In this document: piece by piece, positions 36,297 to 45,669 of the stretch
How the letters are laid out: every line of letters starts with the position of its first letter
Position numbering within the stretch: the first letter of the stretch is position 1
NCBI RefSeq assembly: GCF_015210005.1
Contig: NZ_MU158698.1
Coordinates: forward strand, 751,099 to 815,098
Direction: 5' to 3'
Length of the DNA stretch: 64,000 nucleotides
Source: Sphingobacterium hungaricum
GTDB lineage: Bacteria > Bacteroidota > Bacteroidia > Sphingobacteriales > Sphingobacteriaceae
Notes under the pieces: generated by a model
Database searches by the model: none
The model's input: only the letters and a program-made list of their open reading frames with translations
Told to the model about the DNA's origin: nothing
Translations under genes and position numbers: made by a program

Positions 36297-37786
36297 TGGA
36301 TTATCAATCATTTGTTTCTGAACGTAAAGTGCTATTGGTTTCTCCGGCTGGGTATGGAAAAACTCATACCATAGTCGAAAGTCTAAAGTATACTCAGGGC
36401 ACGCAGTTAATTTTGACACATACACACGCAGGTGTGGCTTCAATCAAAGAAAAAATCAAAGCTGAAAACATTTCAGCTAATCGATTTTATGTAGAAACCA
36501 TAAGTAGCTTTTGTCAAAAATATGTTCAAAGCTTCTATGTTGGAAACGATGTTCCCAACCAAGAGGATAAACGCTTTCACTCATTTATTCTTGATAAAGC
36601 TTACACGCTATTTAAGTCGCATCTAATGCAACATATAGTCAAAAGTAGCTACACAGCTCTTTTTGTAGATGAATATCAAGACTGTACCAAAAAACAACAT
36701 GAAATCATTATGGTATTGTCAAATCTATTTCCCACTAGAATTTTAGGAGATCCGTTACAAAGTATTTTTGATTTTAATGGTGATCTGGTTGATTTCGAAA
36801 AGGATTTACCAGATTTCACTGCATACCCAGAGTTGGATGTTCCAAATCGGTGGTATCGGAACGGTTACAATGTACTAGGTGATATTATTAAGGGATATCG
36901 CGAAAACCTGATTAATAGAGAGCCGATCCTACTTATAGAAGACATATCGAATGGTCTTCATATCATTCCAGTACGGGATGGAGATTTATTCTCTTTTAAA
37001 AGCAGTTACACAAACCCTCTTCGAGAAATCATTACGAATCGACGTAACGATCCAATTTTGGAGAGTCTGCTAATCCTAGTTCCTGAATATAAAGAAGAAT
37101 TTTCTGGTGGATCAAGAAACCGTGGTATAATCTCAGAACGTGTTAGTTTTAAAAACAGAATAGACTTCGGTAATCAATTGACGCTTCTAGAGGCTATAGA
37201 TGATCGATCCTTTTATAGCATAGCGCGTACAGCCGATGATGTTATCTCTGGAATACATAAGGCAAGAAAGAAAGTTAAGAAAGTGAAAGCCGATATCTTG
37301 CTTACTATTTTTAAGAAAACTGAAATTGACACATGGTTCTCAGAAGACGGTTTTAAGGCGAAGAGACAAGATTCAGATAAGGAGAAATCTTTAAAGGTAC
37401 AACAGAAGTTTATTGCATTTTTTGAGGTGTCTAACGAATATAATTTATTAGCGCTGATAACGGAAGCGAAATCTCAATTTAAATTAAGACAAAAAAGAGA
37501 AGCAGTTTATAAAAACTTTTTGAATTCACTTAAGCAGGCTACATATGAGAATATTTCGGTCTACGAAGCTATGAAAATTAATAGAAATCATATAGGGAGA
37601 GTAGGTCGCAAAGTTCATGGGAAATGTATAGGGACAACACTTCTTACAAAAGGATTAGAGTTTGACACTGTTGTAATTCTTGATGCCCATAAATTTGATA
37701 CTCCTGAGCACCTTTATGTCGCTTTATCACGTTGTTGTAAGAAGCTGATTATCTTCGCTAATGATCGACAGCTCAGTCCATATTAA
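36296..37786 (+). CDS. gajB: UvrD/Rep-like helicase, Gabija GajB-like
   Basis: GajB is the superfamily 1 helicase-like partner of GajA that senses DNA ends or nucleotide state. The 496-residue protein is short for a UvrD helicase. It has Walker A SPAGYGKTHT (16-25), Walker B with the DExQD form VDEYQDC at 124-130, the motif III-like LGDPLQSIFDF, and late motifs TTLLTKGLEFDTVVILDAH (motif V region) and YVALSRCCKKLIIF (motif VI). Start and stop of the pair overlap as TAATG. Together with the preceding OLD gene this fits Gabija. Phage protection is inferred. Confidence 0.83.
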   Translation: MDYQSFVSERKVLLVSPAGYGKTHTIVESLKYTQGTQLILTHTHAGVASIKEKIKAENISANRFYVETISSFCQKYVQSFYVGNDVPNQEDKRFHSFILDKAYTLFKSHLMQHIVKSSYTALFVDEYQDCTKKQHEIIMVLSNLFPTRILGDPLQSIFDFNGDLVDFEKDLPDFTAYPELDVPNRWYRNGYNVLGDIIKGYRENLINREPILLIEDISNGLHIIPVRDGDLFSFKSSYTNPLREIITNRRNDPILESLLILVPEYKEEFSGGSRNRGIISERVSFKNRIDFGNQLTLLEAIDDRSFYSIARTADDVISGIHKARKKVKKVKADILLTIFKKTEIDTWFSEDGFKAKRQDSDKEKSLKVQQKFIAFFEVSNEYNLLALITEAKSQFKLRQKREAVYKNFLNSLKQATYENISVYEAMKINRNHIGRVGRKVHGKCIGTTLLTKGLEFDTVVILDAHKFDTPEHLYVALSRCCKKLIIFANDRQLSPY

Positions 37787-37917
37787 CGGACAGTCTCTAT
37801 TATTATTTATTCCATCTATGCTAAGAACATATTAGAAAGTACTTTAAAAGAGCAGTCCTTCAATTGAAAACAATCTAATTTTTAAATCGATTGTTTTACC
37901 TATTCTGTACCAATATT

Positions 37918-37947
37918 AAAAAAGGCTCTAGAGTTATCTAAAGCCTT
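37918..37947 (-). terminator. Rho-independent terminator of tRNA-Met
   Basis: On the minus strand AAGGCT-TTAGA pairs with TCTA-GAGCCTT (one internal mismatch, 4-base loop) and is followed by six T. It begins directly after the tRNA gene. Confidence 0.75.
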
Positions 37948-37948
37948 G

Positions 37949-38022
37949 TAGCGGGGAGCAGGATCGAACTGCCGACCTCAGGGTTATGAATCCTGCGCTC
38001 TAACCATCTGAGCTACCCCGCC
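37949..38022 (-). tRNA. tRNA-Met (anticodon CAT)
   Basis: The 74-base minus-strand gene folds as a cloverleaf. The acceptor GGCGGGG (38022-38016) pairs with CCCCGCT (37956-37950) with a terminal G-T pair, the D arm is GCTC/GAGC, the anticodon loop is TTCATAA with CAT at 37988-37986, and the T loop is TTCGATC. CCA is not encoded. The anticodon stem has one A-C mismatch next to the loop (bases 37991 and 37983). It lacks initiator features, so elongator Met is most likely. A lysidine-modified tRNA-Ile2 is the alternative. Confidence 0.9.
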
Positions 38023-38035
38023 GTTTTGAGTGATG

Positions 38036-38065
38036 CAAATATAGCAATTCGAAATAATATTCAAA
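38036..38065 (-). promoter_or_regulatory. Promoter of tRNA-Met (TTTG-N18-TATATTTG)
   Basis: On the minus strand TTTG (38065-38062) precedes TATATTTG (38043-38036) by 18 bases, an excellent match to the Bacteroidota consensus. It sits 14 bases before the tRNA gene. Confidence 0.8.
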
Positions 38066-38290
38066 GGAATTATCTAATAATTACCCATAATAATTCTTAT
38101 TTAATTGCCTTACATGCCATTAAATGTAAAACAAAATTTAAATACTGTTGATAATTAATAGATTGTTAAAAAAAAGAAATTGCAATTCTTTTGAATCACA
38201 GATATATTCTGTATTATTACGCTCACACCTAACCAATTTGTTAATGGAAAAAGGTGCTTAATTAGATTTTTATATAGCTTATTGTTTTTT

Positions 38291-38668
38291 ATGTCAGAAA
38301 AAATAAAGTTTAACCTAGAGTATATCATAAATTCTTCACCTAGAATCTTATACCCTTATTTGCAAGAGCCAAATGAACTCGCACAGTGGTTCGCCGATGA
38401 CGTAAATTACCATGATGGAGTTTATGAATTTGTTTGGGATGACGAGTCATCTAGAGCACGATTGATTGCTTCCAAAGAAAACAAATCTGTTAAATTCAAA
38501 TGGATTGAAGATGAGCCATACTTCTTTGAAATGGAAATCGTTCAGGATGAGCTGACTAATGACGTAGCTTTATCGATAACCGATTTTTCAAAAGAAGATA
38601 ATTTGGACGACCGGAAAAAAATATGGGATAATTCCATAAGCTATCTTCAAAGCGTAATTGGAGCCTAA
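38291..38668 (+). CDS. START-like (SRPBCC) domain protein
   Basis: The 125-residue protein begins at the ATG at 38291 (MSEKIKFNLEYI). An upstream TTG in frame is less likely. It has the helix-grip pattern of START/AHSA1-like proteins: INSSPRILYPYLQEPNELAQWFAD, then VYEFVWDDESS and the C-terminal helix KIWDNSISYLQSVIG. Bacteroidota genomes encode a conserved small START-like protein of this kind with unknown ligand. It is just upstream of the LptF/G permease gene, which has its own promoter. Confidence 0.8.
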   Translation: MSEKIKFNLEYIINSSPRILYPYLQEPNELAQWFADDVNYHDGVYEFVWDDESSRARLIASKENKSVKFKWIEDEPYFFEMEIVQDELTNDVALSITDFSKEDNLDDRKKIWDNSISYLQSVIGA

Positions 38669-38675
38669 AAATTAG

Positions 38676-38683
38676 TATCTTTG
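38676..38683 (+). promoter_or_regulatory. -7 promoter element of the LptF/G gene
   Basis: TATCTTTG is an exact TAnnTTTG match. A TTG at 38658-38660 lies 15 bases upstream, a little close. The leader would be about 60 bases. Confidence 0.55.
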
Positions 38684-38749
38684 TATCATTATCAGAGCCA
38701 GATTAAACTTTTAAAGTTTTGACAGCTCTAACTGTGGGGTGTCCAAAGA

Positions 38750-40213
38750 ATGAAGAAGATACATTTACTCATTTTACAAGCATTTATAAAGCCATTTTTA
38801 GTCACATTCTGTATTGTGATGTTTGTGCTTTTGATGCTTTTTCTATTTAAATACGTCGATGATTTAATTGGAAAGGGTTTCCAATGGTACCTGATTCTGG
38901 AACTGATGGGCTACCAATGTGCCGTTCAATTATCGATGGCGCTTCCTCTTTCAATGCTTTTGTCATCTATTATGACTTTCGGAAATTTAGGAGAAAGTTA
39001 TGAGCTCGTTGCCATTAAAGCAGCTGGAGTTTCTTTGCGCAAAGCCATGACACCGCTATTTGTTCTTGTCGGACTTTTTAGCGCCGGCTCCTTTTTCTTC
39101 TCAGACTATATCCTGCCTGTTGTGAATCTTAAGATGGGCTCTTTGCTATGGGATGTTCGGAATAAAAAAGCCGATTTCTTTATTAAACCCGGCGTTTTTA
39201 ACAATACCATTCCTGGCTATTCTATTCGTGTGAAAAACAAGAATGAAGACGGCACAATCTTGTACGACCTGATGATTTACGACCAACGTGATGGCAATTC
39301 AGGAAAGAATGTGTTGGTTGCTGATGAAGGATTTATCCAAAATTCAGCAGACAACAAGTTTATGGTGCTGAAATTAAAAGATGGAATTCGTTATGAGGAG
39401 TCGCGCACGAAAAATTCCAAAAACTACGACCCACGTCAGCAGCATATCCGATTCCGATTTAAGGAAACGGAACAAAAATTCAGTATGGATGCATTTGAAA
39501 TGACCCGCACGGATGAAAATCTTTTCCGAACGCATCAGCAAATGCTCAACTTAAAACAGCTTAAACATTATTCAGATTCAAATCAAATGGCAATGGATAG
39601 TGTGGGTAATACGATGGTCAAAGAATCAAGGTATTATTACCATTATTTTTCTCCTTACTATAAGAACTCCGCTCAAAAACAAGATAGAGTTTCGCAGTTC
39701 TCGAATATTATGGCGGATGTCGTTCCGAAAAATATGCAACGCAATGTCATTGATAATGCCATAAGCCAATCGAGTCAGATAAAAGACGTGTTGGCCAATA
39801 AGAATTTAGAATATAAACTTCTGAAAGATAAAGGGATTCGGTATGAAATCGAATGGCATCGGAAATTTACGTTAGCGGTTTCCTGTTTATTGCTGTTCGG
39901 CATTGGAGCACCTTTAGGTGCAATTATCCGGAAAGGCGGTTTGGGATTACCGGTGGTTATGTCCATTATTTTCTTTTTGATTTATCACGTAATCAGCACA
40001 ATGGCTGAAAAATCAGCGAAAGACGGAAGTTTAGAACCGATGTATGGAATGTGGATGGCTATTATTGTGCTCACACCTTTAGCAATTTTTCTGACTTATA
40101 AATCGACGACCGATTCTGCTTTATTTGACCTTGACCAATACAAAGTGAAATTCAATAAAGCATGGGAATGGCTACAAGCGAAATTTAATAAACAAAAAGG
40201 TGTCCAACCTTAA
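38750..40213 (+). CDS. LptF/LptG-family permease (YjgP/YjgQ)
   Basis: LptF and LptG are the membrane subunits of the LptB2FG exporter that pulls lipopolysaccharide from the inner membrane. This 487-residue protein has three N-terminal helices (about 12-35, 55-80, 100-125), a long periplasmic jellyroll-like domain (about 130-370) and three C-terminal helices with [20 protein letters not shown], a typical family stretch. Bacteroidota usually have two paralogues at separate loci, so F and G cannot be told apart here. The ribBA gene follows 77 bases later. Confidence 0.88.
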   Translation: MKKIHLLILQAFIKPFLVTFCIVMFVLLMLFLFKYVDDLIGKGFQWYLILELMGYQCAVQLSMALPLSMLLSSIMTFGNLGESYELVAIKAAGVSLRKAMTPLFVLVGLFSAGSFFFSDYILPVVNLKMGSLLWDVRNKKADFFIKPGVFNNTIPGYSIRVKNKNEDGTILYDLMIYDQRDGNSGKNVLVADEGFIQNSADNKFMVLKLKDGIRYEESRTKNSKNYDPRQQHIRFRFKETEQKFSMDAFEMTRTDENLFRTHQQMLNLKQLKHYSDSNQMAMDSVGNTMVKESRYYYHYFSPYYKNSAQKQDRVSQFSNIMADVVPKNMQRNVIDNAISQSSQIKDVLANKNLEYKLLKDKGIRYEIEWHRKFTLAVSCLLLFGIGAPLGAIIRKGGLGLPVVMSIIFFLIYHVISTMAEKSAKDGSLEPMYGMWMAIIVLTPLAIFLTYKSTTDSALFDLDQYKVKFNKAWEWLQAKFNKQKGVQP

Positions 40214-40262
40214 TCGATACACTTTTTGACAAGTTGGTTATAAAAGCCAGGGTCAATACACT

Positions 40263-40270
40263 TAACTTTG
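40263..40270 (+). promoter_or_regulatory. -7 promoter element of ribBA
   Basis: TAACTTTG matches TAnnTTTG exactly and ends 20 bases before the ribBA ATG at 40291. A TTG at 40234-40236 lies 26 bases upstream, slightly far. No FMN riboswitch is visible in this short leader. Confidence 0.5.
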
Positions 40271-40290
40271 TAAACATAGTACAACAAGCA

Positions 40291-41505
40291 ATGGAAATCA
40301 AATTAAATACGATTCAAGAAGCAATCGAAGATATACGGGCAGGAAAAGTAATCATCGTGGTAGATGATGAAGATAGAGAAAATGAAGGTGATTTTGTTAC
40401 TGCTGCTCGAAATGCAACCCCTGAAGTAATTAACTTTATGGCTACGCATGGAAGAGGCTTAGTTTGCGCTCCATTGACCCAGCAACGTTGTGATGAGTTA
40501 AACTTAGGATTGATGGTTGGTCAAAATACCGCTGTTTACGAAACTAATTTTACGGTATCAGTCGATTTGCAAGGCTACGGATGTACGACAGGTATTTCTG
40601 CTTCAGACCGTTCGAAAACAATCAAAGCATTAATCGACCCTAATATTCATCCTGAAGAATTAGGCCGTCCAGGACATATATTCCCATTAATCGCAAAAGA
40701 CGGTGGCGTTTTACGCCGTACTGGACATACAGAAGCTTCAGTTGACTTAGCCCGCCTAGCTGGTTTCGAACCTGCAGGTGTCTTGGTCGAAATCTTAAAA
40801 GATGATGGCGAAATGGCTCGTCTTCCAGATTTAATGGAAGTTGCGAAACGTTTTGACCTTAAAATCATCAGCATTGAAGATTTAATCGAATATCGTTTAA
40901 AACACGATTCGTTGATTCAGGAAGAAGTGTCTGTCAATATGCCTACGCAATGGGGAGATTTCCAATTGAAAGCATTTTTGCAAAAGAATACAGGCGAACA
41001 ACATTTGGCTTTATACAAAGGTGAATGGAAAGAAGACGAACCTGTCTTAGTACGCGTGCATAGCTCATGCATGACTGGTGATATCTTCGGTTCTTGCCGC
41101 TGTGATTGCGGACCGCAATTGCACAAATCAATGCAAATGATTCAAGAGGAAGGTAAAGGAATTATCGTTTACATGAATCAAGAAGGCCGCGGTATTGGCT
41201 TGGTAAATAAATTACATGCTTACAAATTGCAAGAGCAAGGCGTCGATACAGTGGATGCGAATTTGCAGTTAGGTTTTAAAGCTGATTTGCGCGATTATGG
41301 CGTGGGTGCTCAAATCTTAAGACAAATGGGTGTGACCAAAATGCGCTTGATGTCAAATAACCCAACAAAACGTGCCGGATTAATCGGTTATGGCTTAGAG
41401 GTTGTGGATAATGTAGCCATAGAAATTGAGCCCAATCAGTACAACGAAACTTATTTAAAAACTAAGCGAGACAGAATGGGACACAGCATTTTGAAAAACT
41501 TATAA
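40291..41505 (+). CDS. ribBA: Bifunctional DHBP synthase / GTP cyclohydrolase II
   Basis: RibBA makes both precursors of riboflavin. I start it at the ATG at 40291 ([15 protein letters not shown]), since the longer frame begins with TTG and has a non-conserved lead. Residues 1-205 form the 3,4-dihydroxy-2-butanone-4-phosphate synthase, with [23 protein letters not shown] and GHIFPL. Residues about 206-404 form GTP cyclohydrolase II, with [20 protein letters not shown] (zinc cysteines), NQEGRGIGL and LMSNNPTKR. The product is 404 residues, a normal length. Confidence 0.96.
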   Translation: MEIKLNTIQEAIEDIRAGKVIIVVDDEDRENEGDFVTAARNATPEVINFMATHGRGLVCAPLTQQRCDELNLGLMVGQNTAVYETNFTVSVDLQGYGCTTGISASDRSKTIKALIDPNIHPEELGRPGHIFPLIAKDGGVLRRTGHTEASVDLARLAGFEPAGVLVEILKDDGEMARLPDLMEVAKRFDLKIISIEDLIEYRLKHDSLIQEEVSVNMPTQWGDFQLKAFLQKNTGEQHLALYKGEWKEDEPVLVRVHSSCMTGDIFGSCRCDCGPQLHKSMQMIQEEGKGIIVYMNQEGRGIGLVNKLHAYKLQEQGVDTVDANLQLGFKADLRDYGVGAQILRQMGVTKMRLMSNNPTKRAGLIGYGLEVVDNVAIEIEPNQYNETYLKTKRDRMGHSILKNL

Positions 41506-41513
41506 AAATATTC

Positions 41514-41534
41514 AGGAGCGCTTTATGCGCTCTT
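41514..41534 (+). terminator. Rho-independent terminator of ribBA
   Basis: An 8-bp stem (AGGAGCGC at 41514-41521 with GCGCTCTT at 41527-41534, one G-T pair) and a 5-base loop are followed by GTTGTTT. It begins 8 bases after the stop codon. Confidence 0.7.
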
Positions 41535-41549
41535 GTTGTTTAGAAACAA

Positions 41550-41987
41550 ATGAGATTACCAGAAACAATAGCAAATACATCAAACTTAAACGAAGGGAAA
41601 CCCATTCTTTTGTTTGATGGTGTCTGCAATTTGTGCAACAGCACGGTCGATTTCATCATTAGGCGAGATCGAAAAAAAACATTGTTTTTTGCATCGTTGC
41701 AATCTCCATTTGGTCAAGAAATAAAAAAACAGCTTCCCAAGGATATTGATTCCATAGTATTTATCGAGAACGGCAAATTATTTATAAAAAGTGAAGCTGC
41801 TTTAAAAATTGCAGCTTATTTAGGCTTTCCCTATAATTTGCTTTTAGTTGGGAAAATTCTGCCCAGAAAATGGCGCGATGCCTCCTACGATTATGTCGCC
41901 CGCAACCGATACAAGTGGTTCAATCGAAAAGACAGCTGCAGAATTCCTGCTCCCGAGGAAAGAAATCGCTTTATTGAAAACTTTTAA
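41550..41987 (+). CDS. Thiol-disulfide oxidoreductase-like DCC-family protein (DUF393)
   Basis: The 145-residue protein shows the DCC-family hallmark near its start, FDGVCNLCNSTVDFIIRRD (residues 24-42), where an aspartate and two cysteines (CxxC) are conserved, then FASLQSPFGQEI and a late LVGKILPRKWRDASYDYVARNRY. Family members are predicted thiol-disulfide proteins, but their partners are unknown. It follows the ribBA terminator and precedes the aldehyde dehydrogenase by 29 bases in the same direction, so the two may share a transcript. Confidence 0.85.
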   Translation: MRLPETIANTSNLNEGKPILLFDGVCNLCNSTVDFIIRRDRKKTLFFASLQSPFGQEIKKQLPKDIDSIVFIENGKLFIKSEAALKIAAYLGFPYNLLLVGKILPRKWRDASYDYVARNRYKWFNRKDSCRIPAPEERNRFIENF

Positions 41988-42016
41988 GCAAACCTTCCGT
42001 TTACTACATAAATTGA

Positions 42017-43453
42017 ATGCATATGAAAAATCCCTTATTTATAGAGAAAGCCTATATCAATGGAAAATTTATTTCAAGCAAAAAAACATTTGAAGTACTA
42101 AATCCTTCTACGCAAAAGGTCGTTGGAACGGTTCCAGACTTGTCCATTAAAGATTGTCAAAAAGCAATCGTCGATGCCGAGAACGCGTGGTTCATCTGGC
42201 GAGATGCGAGTGTCGGCGAACGAACAGCTGCGGTGCGTAAAATGTTTGAGCTGGTCAACAGCTACAAAAATCAGTTGGCGGAATTGATCACTGCCGAATG
42301 CGGAAAACCATTTGAAGAAGCATTGACAGAAGTTGCTTACGGAAATTCATTTTTAGAATGGTTTGCGGAGGAAGCGAAGCGAGCGTATGGAGAGAACATT
42401 CCTTCTCAAAGCAAGGGCCTGCGCCTAAGTACAATCAAACAGCCTGTCGGCGTTGTGGCAGCCATCACGCCATGGAATTTTCCGTTAGCCATGTTAACGC
42501 GCAAAGTTGCTCCTGCCCTAGCCGCGGGTTGCACAATCATTGTCAAGCCCGCATCCCAAACACCGTTCACAGCCCTAGCGCTCGCAAAAATAGCCGAAGA
42601 AGCTGGGATTCCTAAAGGTGTATTCAATGTATTGACTTCAAAAGACAGTAAGGGAATAGGGAAAGAATTAGCAACTAATCCACGTATACGCAAACTAACA
42701 TTTACTGGGTCAACATCGGTCGGAAGCACACTAATGGAACAAGCTGCCGGAACCATCAAACGAGTTTCCATGGAATTAGGTGGCAACGCACCATTTCTGG
42801 TTTTTGAAGATGCCGATTTGAACAAGGCTGTGCAAGGTGCTGTAGCAGGGAAATTCAGAAACGCGGGCCAAACTTGCGTGGCCGTCAACCGTTTTTATGT
42901 GCATGAGAAAATCTATGATGAATTTTCGAAAAAATTAGCAGAAGCAGTAAAGAAACTTCAGGTAGGCGACGGAATGAAAAAGGGAGTTCAAGTCGGACCA
43001 TTAATCAATCAATCGGGATTGGATAAGGTGGTTGAACATGTTGAAGACGCGCTACAAAAGGGAGCTAAAGTATTAGCAGGAGGAAAAGCTATCAAAGGAT
43101 TCTTTTATGAACCCACTGTTTTAGTTCATGTTTCAAACGACGCATTGATTGCTCAAGAAGAAACATTCGGTCCCGTATGTGCGCTATTTACATTTTCTTC
43201 CGAAGAAGAGGGTATTCGCTTAGCGAATGATACTCCGTTCGGACTGGCTGCTTATTTTTATTCTGAAAATATCCACAGATGCCAGCGGGTTTCAGAACAG
43301 TTAGAATCCGGTATGGTCGGCGTGAATACTGGATTGGTTTCCAATGCCGCAGCACCTTTCGGCGGTGTAAAACAATCCGGTGTTGGACGCGAAGGTTCCA
43401 AACATGGTTTGGACGAATACCTAGAAATCAAATACATTTGTTACGGCTCATAA
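42017..43453 (+). CDS. gabD: NAD(P)-dependent succinate-semialdehyde dehydrogenase
   Basis: The 478-residue protein is an aldehyde dehydrogenase of the GabD group, oxidising succinate semialdehyde to succinate. It has GVVAAITPWNFPLAML, the cofactor motif FTGSTSVGSTLM, the catalytic glutamate in SMELGGNAPFLV and the catalytic cysteine in AGQTCVAVNRF. QEETFGPV and a C-terminal FGGVKQSGVGREGS follow. ATG codons at 42017 and 42023 are both possible starts. Substrate preference is a family-level inference, as close relatives use other aldehydes. Confidence 0.87.
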   Translation: MHMKNPLFIEKAYINGKFISSKKTFEVLNPSTQKVVGTVPDLSIKDCQKAIVDAENAWFIWRDASVGERTAAVRKMFELVNSYKNQLAELITAECGKPFEEALTEVAYGNSFLEWFAEEAKRAYGENIPSQSKGLRLSTIKQPVGVVAAITPWNFPLAMLTRKVAPALAAGCTIIVKPASQTPFTALALAKIAEEAGIPKGVFNVLTSKDSKGIGKELATNPRIRKLTFTGSTSVGSTLMEQAAGTIKRVSMELGGNAPFLVFEDADLNKAVQGAVAGKFRNAGQTCVAVNRFYVHEKIYDEFSKKLAEAVKKLQVGDGMKKGVQVGPLINQSGLDKVVEHVEDALQKGAKVLAGGKAIKGFFYEPTVLVHVSNDALIAQEETFGPVCALFTFSSEEEGIRLANDTPFGLAAYFYSENIHRCQRVSEQLESGMVGVNTGLVSNAAAPFGGVKQSGVGREGSKHGLDEYLEIKYICYGS

Positions 43454-43457
43454 AAAA

Positions 43458-43486
43458 AGGGATATCCGTTTTCTATGGATATCCCT
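43458..43486 (-). terminator. Terminator between convergent gabD and the outer-membrane protein gene
   Basis: A 10-bp perfect stem (AGGGATATCC at 43458-43467, complement at 43477-43486) with a 9-base loop is followed on the minus strand by seven T. It mainly serves the minus-strand gene but may also stop gabD transcripts. Confidence 0.75.
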
Positions 43487-43505
43487 CTCCTGTAATCTTC
43501 GCAGA

Positions 43506-44012
43506 TTAAAAGTGATAGCGAACACCTAACATTAAATAGTTTGGTGCTAACTGATCGTAATCTACATCGTAATAAGCTTTATATCCTGTATAAATCGATG
43601 TTTTGATTTTTGGAATATAATAGGAAATACCGAGTTGACCGCTTAATAGAATGGTATTGTCTGAAATTTCAGCAGTTACTACTTCATTATTCACGTAGAA
43701 ACTTGAATTGAAGCTGTAGAAATAATGACCTACACCCGCTCCTGCAAACACATTGAAATTGGATTTCGTTCTGTCTAAAAAGCTGAATAAGTAAGATGCT
43801 TCTAAAAAAGTAGCATTGCTTCCAAGGGAAACTTGCGCTTGTGCAGCATGTCTGAGCGCAAAATCGTACTTTCCTTGAACACCAATACTAAAATCATAAT
43901 GCGGAGACTCCATCTCCATGTGAGAATACAAACCAGCTGACCATTTTTGTTGCTGCGCAAAGCCAGCAATTGAGCTAAAAATTAATAAAACAAAAAGTGA
44001 ATAAGACTTCAT
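43506..44012 (-). CDS. Outer-membrane beta-barrel protein
   Basis: The 168-residue protein has a signal peptide (MKSYSLFVLLIFSSIAGFAQ) and alternating amphipathic strands with a terminal aromatic residue (YLMLGVRYHF), the pattern of small outer-membrane barrels. Visible strand-like segments include AQVSLGSNATFLEASYLF and KTSIYTGYKAYYDVDY. Small Bacteroidota porin-family or OmpA-barrel proteins look like this, and the exact role is unknown. It is a single gene with its own terminator, upstream of nothing on the same strand until hemJ 37 bases away. Confidence 0.75.
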   Translation of the reverse strand: MKSYSLFVLLIFSSIAGFAQQQKWSAGLYSHMEMESPHYDFSIGVQGKYDFALRHAAQAQVSLGSNATFLEASYLFSFLDRTKSNFNVFAGAGVGHYFYSFNSSFYVNNEVVTAEISDNTILLSGQLGISYYIPKIKTSIYTGYKAYYDVDYDQLAPNYLMLGVRYHF

Positions 44013-44048
44013 ATAACTTAAGGTAAAATAATTTCAACTAAGTTAATA

Positions 44049-44600
44049 TTAATCTACTTTTTCACCTAAATTTTTTCTGTAATTTTTATACGCTTTAACA
44101 AGCATCATGAGCAAGATGGCAAAAGCCAATAATCCCAAGACGCCATAAATCCAGTTGAGAGCAGATTTAAGAACAACAATAAATACGATTGCGAACAGCA
44201 AAATAGTAGAAACCTCATTCCAAAGCCTCAAATGTGTCGATGTCCACGATAATTTTTCATCTCTCAGACGAAACATCATTTGCTGTGTTTTAAAATGATA
44301 TGCTATCAATCCAGCAACGAAAAGCAATTTTAGTTGCATCCAGCTTTCGTTGATCAAATAGGGATTGATGTAGAGCATAACCAACGCCGCTGCCACAGTT
44401 AGATACATGGCGGGTGTAGTAATCACCCACCATAATCGATTTTCCATAATGGAGAATTGAGCGTGAAGAGCAGCGTAAGCTTCGGGCGATTTACCCTTAG
44501 CTTCGGTATGATAAATAAATAGCCTTGGCATATAAAATAACCCTGCCATCCAACAGATAACAAATATAATATGGATTGCTTTGGCGTATAAATAAATCAT
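44049..44600 (-). CDS. hemJ: Protoporphyrinogen IX oxidase HemJ (CopD-like membrane protein)
   Basis: HemJ oxidises protoporphyrinogen IX to protoporphyrin IX in the inner membrane. The 183-residue protein has about four to five helices, the conserved first-helix histidine in AKAIHIIFVICWMAGLFYMPR (residue 10) and the later conserved lysine in QLKLLFVAG. RLWNEVSTILLF is typical of the family. It is the last gene of the operon headed by the histidine kinase and follows hemE by 34 bases, which supports the haem role. Confidence 0.88.
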   Translation of the reverse strand: MIYLYAKAIHIIFVICWMAGLFYMPRLFIYHTEAKGKSPEAYAALHAQFSIMENRLWWVITTPAMYLTVAAALVMLYINPYLINESWMQLKLLFVAGLIAYHFKTQQMMFRLRDEKLSWTSTHLRLWNEVSTILLFAIVFIVVLKSALNWIYGVLGLLAFAILLMMLVKAYKNYRKNLGEKVD

Positions 44601-44634
44601 CCTTTAAACTCTAAATTAGCTCAATAAAGAACTA

Positions 44635-45669
44635 TTAATATCGGAATTCTTTGACAACTTCGAAAGCATATTTTACATTGTCAAATGGAATATCAGGCAT
44701 AATGCCATGTCCCAAATTAAATATAAAACCTTTCTCACCGCGCATGCTTTCAATAATATTTAGGATTTTAGCTTTAATTACCTTTTTGTCTGCATACAGA
44801 ACAAAAGGATCTAAATTTCCTTGAATAGCCATTCCTTCTGGCAACGAATTTTTAACGGTTCTGATATCGGCATTCCAATCAATGGAAATTACATTTGGAT
44901 TGGTTTCGATCAGTAAAGGAGCAAATACGGATGCACCTTTGCAAAACGAAATCACGGGAACAGAGCGGTTTAATTTCGAAATAATCTGTTGGTTATACGC
45001 GTGAGAAAATTCCTTGTAATCATTCCAAGATAAAGCTGAAGCCCAGCTATCGAATAATTGAACAGCATCCACGCCAACAGCAATCTGCATGTTTAAATAA
45101 TCCACAGTCAGATCAGCAATTTTTTGAAGAATATAATGCGCTAATTCGGGATCATTATTTAACAGCAACTTTGTGTTCTTAAAATCTTTCGTAGAACTTC
45201 CTTCTACCAAATAACTTAAAATTGTAAATGGCGCACCTGCAAATCCAATCAAAGGAATACGTCCATTCAGGCGTTGTTGGATAACCTGAATCGCATCCGC
45301 AACATACTTCAACTTCGGCAAGACATCCACGTCCAAACGTTTTGCGTCTTCCCAAGTACGGACTGGATTGCTAAAGCGCGGACCAACTCCTTGTTCGAAA
45401 CTTAAGTCACCGCCCATCGCTTCAGGAGTGACCAAGATATCTGAAAATAAAATAGCGGCATCTGTATCCAATAAATCGACAGGCAACATGGTTACATCCG
45501 CTGCGATTTCTGGCGTTTTACACATTTCCAAGAATGAATACTTGTTTTTAATTTCCCAATATTCAGGCATGAAACGTCCAGCTTGACGCATCATCCAAAT
45601 GGGAGGTCTTTCCGTTTGCTCTGCTAAAGCAGCTCTAATAAACAAGTCGTTTTTTAATTCTGTACTCAC
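44635..45669 (-). CDS. hemE: Uroporphyrinogen decarboxylase
   Basis: HemE removes four carboxyl groups from uroporphyrinogen III to give coproporphyrinogen III. The 344-residue protein shows PIWMMRQAGRFMPEYWEIK, ILFSDILVTPEAMG, IGFAGAPFTILSYLVEG and FNLGHGIMPDIPFDN, all conserved. The start is GTG at 45667-45669. No ATG lies before the essential WMMRQAGR motif, and an in-frame stop lies just upstream. The GTG shares a base with the TPR gene's TAG stop, so translation is coupled. Confidence 0.97.
   Translation of the reverse strand: MSTELKNDLFIRAALAEQTERPPIWMMRQAGRFMPEYWEIKNKYSFLEMCKTPEIAADVTMLPVDLLDTDAAILFSDILVTPEAMGGDLSFEQGVGPRFSNPVRTWEDAKRLDVDVLPKLKYVADAIQVIQQRLNGRIPLIGFAGAPFTILSYLVEGSSTKDFKNTKLLLNNDPELAHYILQKIADLTVDYLNMQIAVGVDAVQLFDSWASALSWNDYKEFSHAYNQQIISKLNRSVPVISFCKGASVFAPLLIETNPNVISIDWNADIRTVKNSLPEGMAIQGNLDPFVLYADKKVIKAKILNIIESMRGEKGFIFNLGHGIMPDIPFDNVKYAFEVVKEFRY

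Noticed and set aside
40214..40290. Possible FMN riboswitch before ribBA
   Set aside because: The leader is too short and none of the RFN conserved blocks is visible.
42406..42888. 160-codon frame antisense to the aldehyde dehydrogenase gene
   Set aside because: The opposite strand encodes the conserved catalytic core of the dehydrogenase, and this frame is a by-product.
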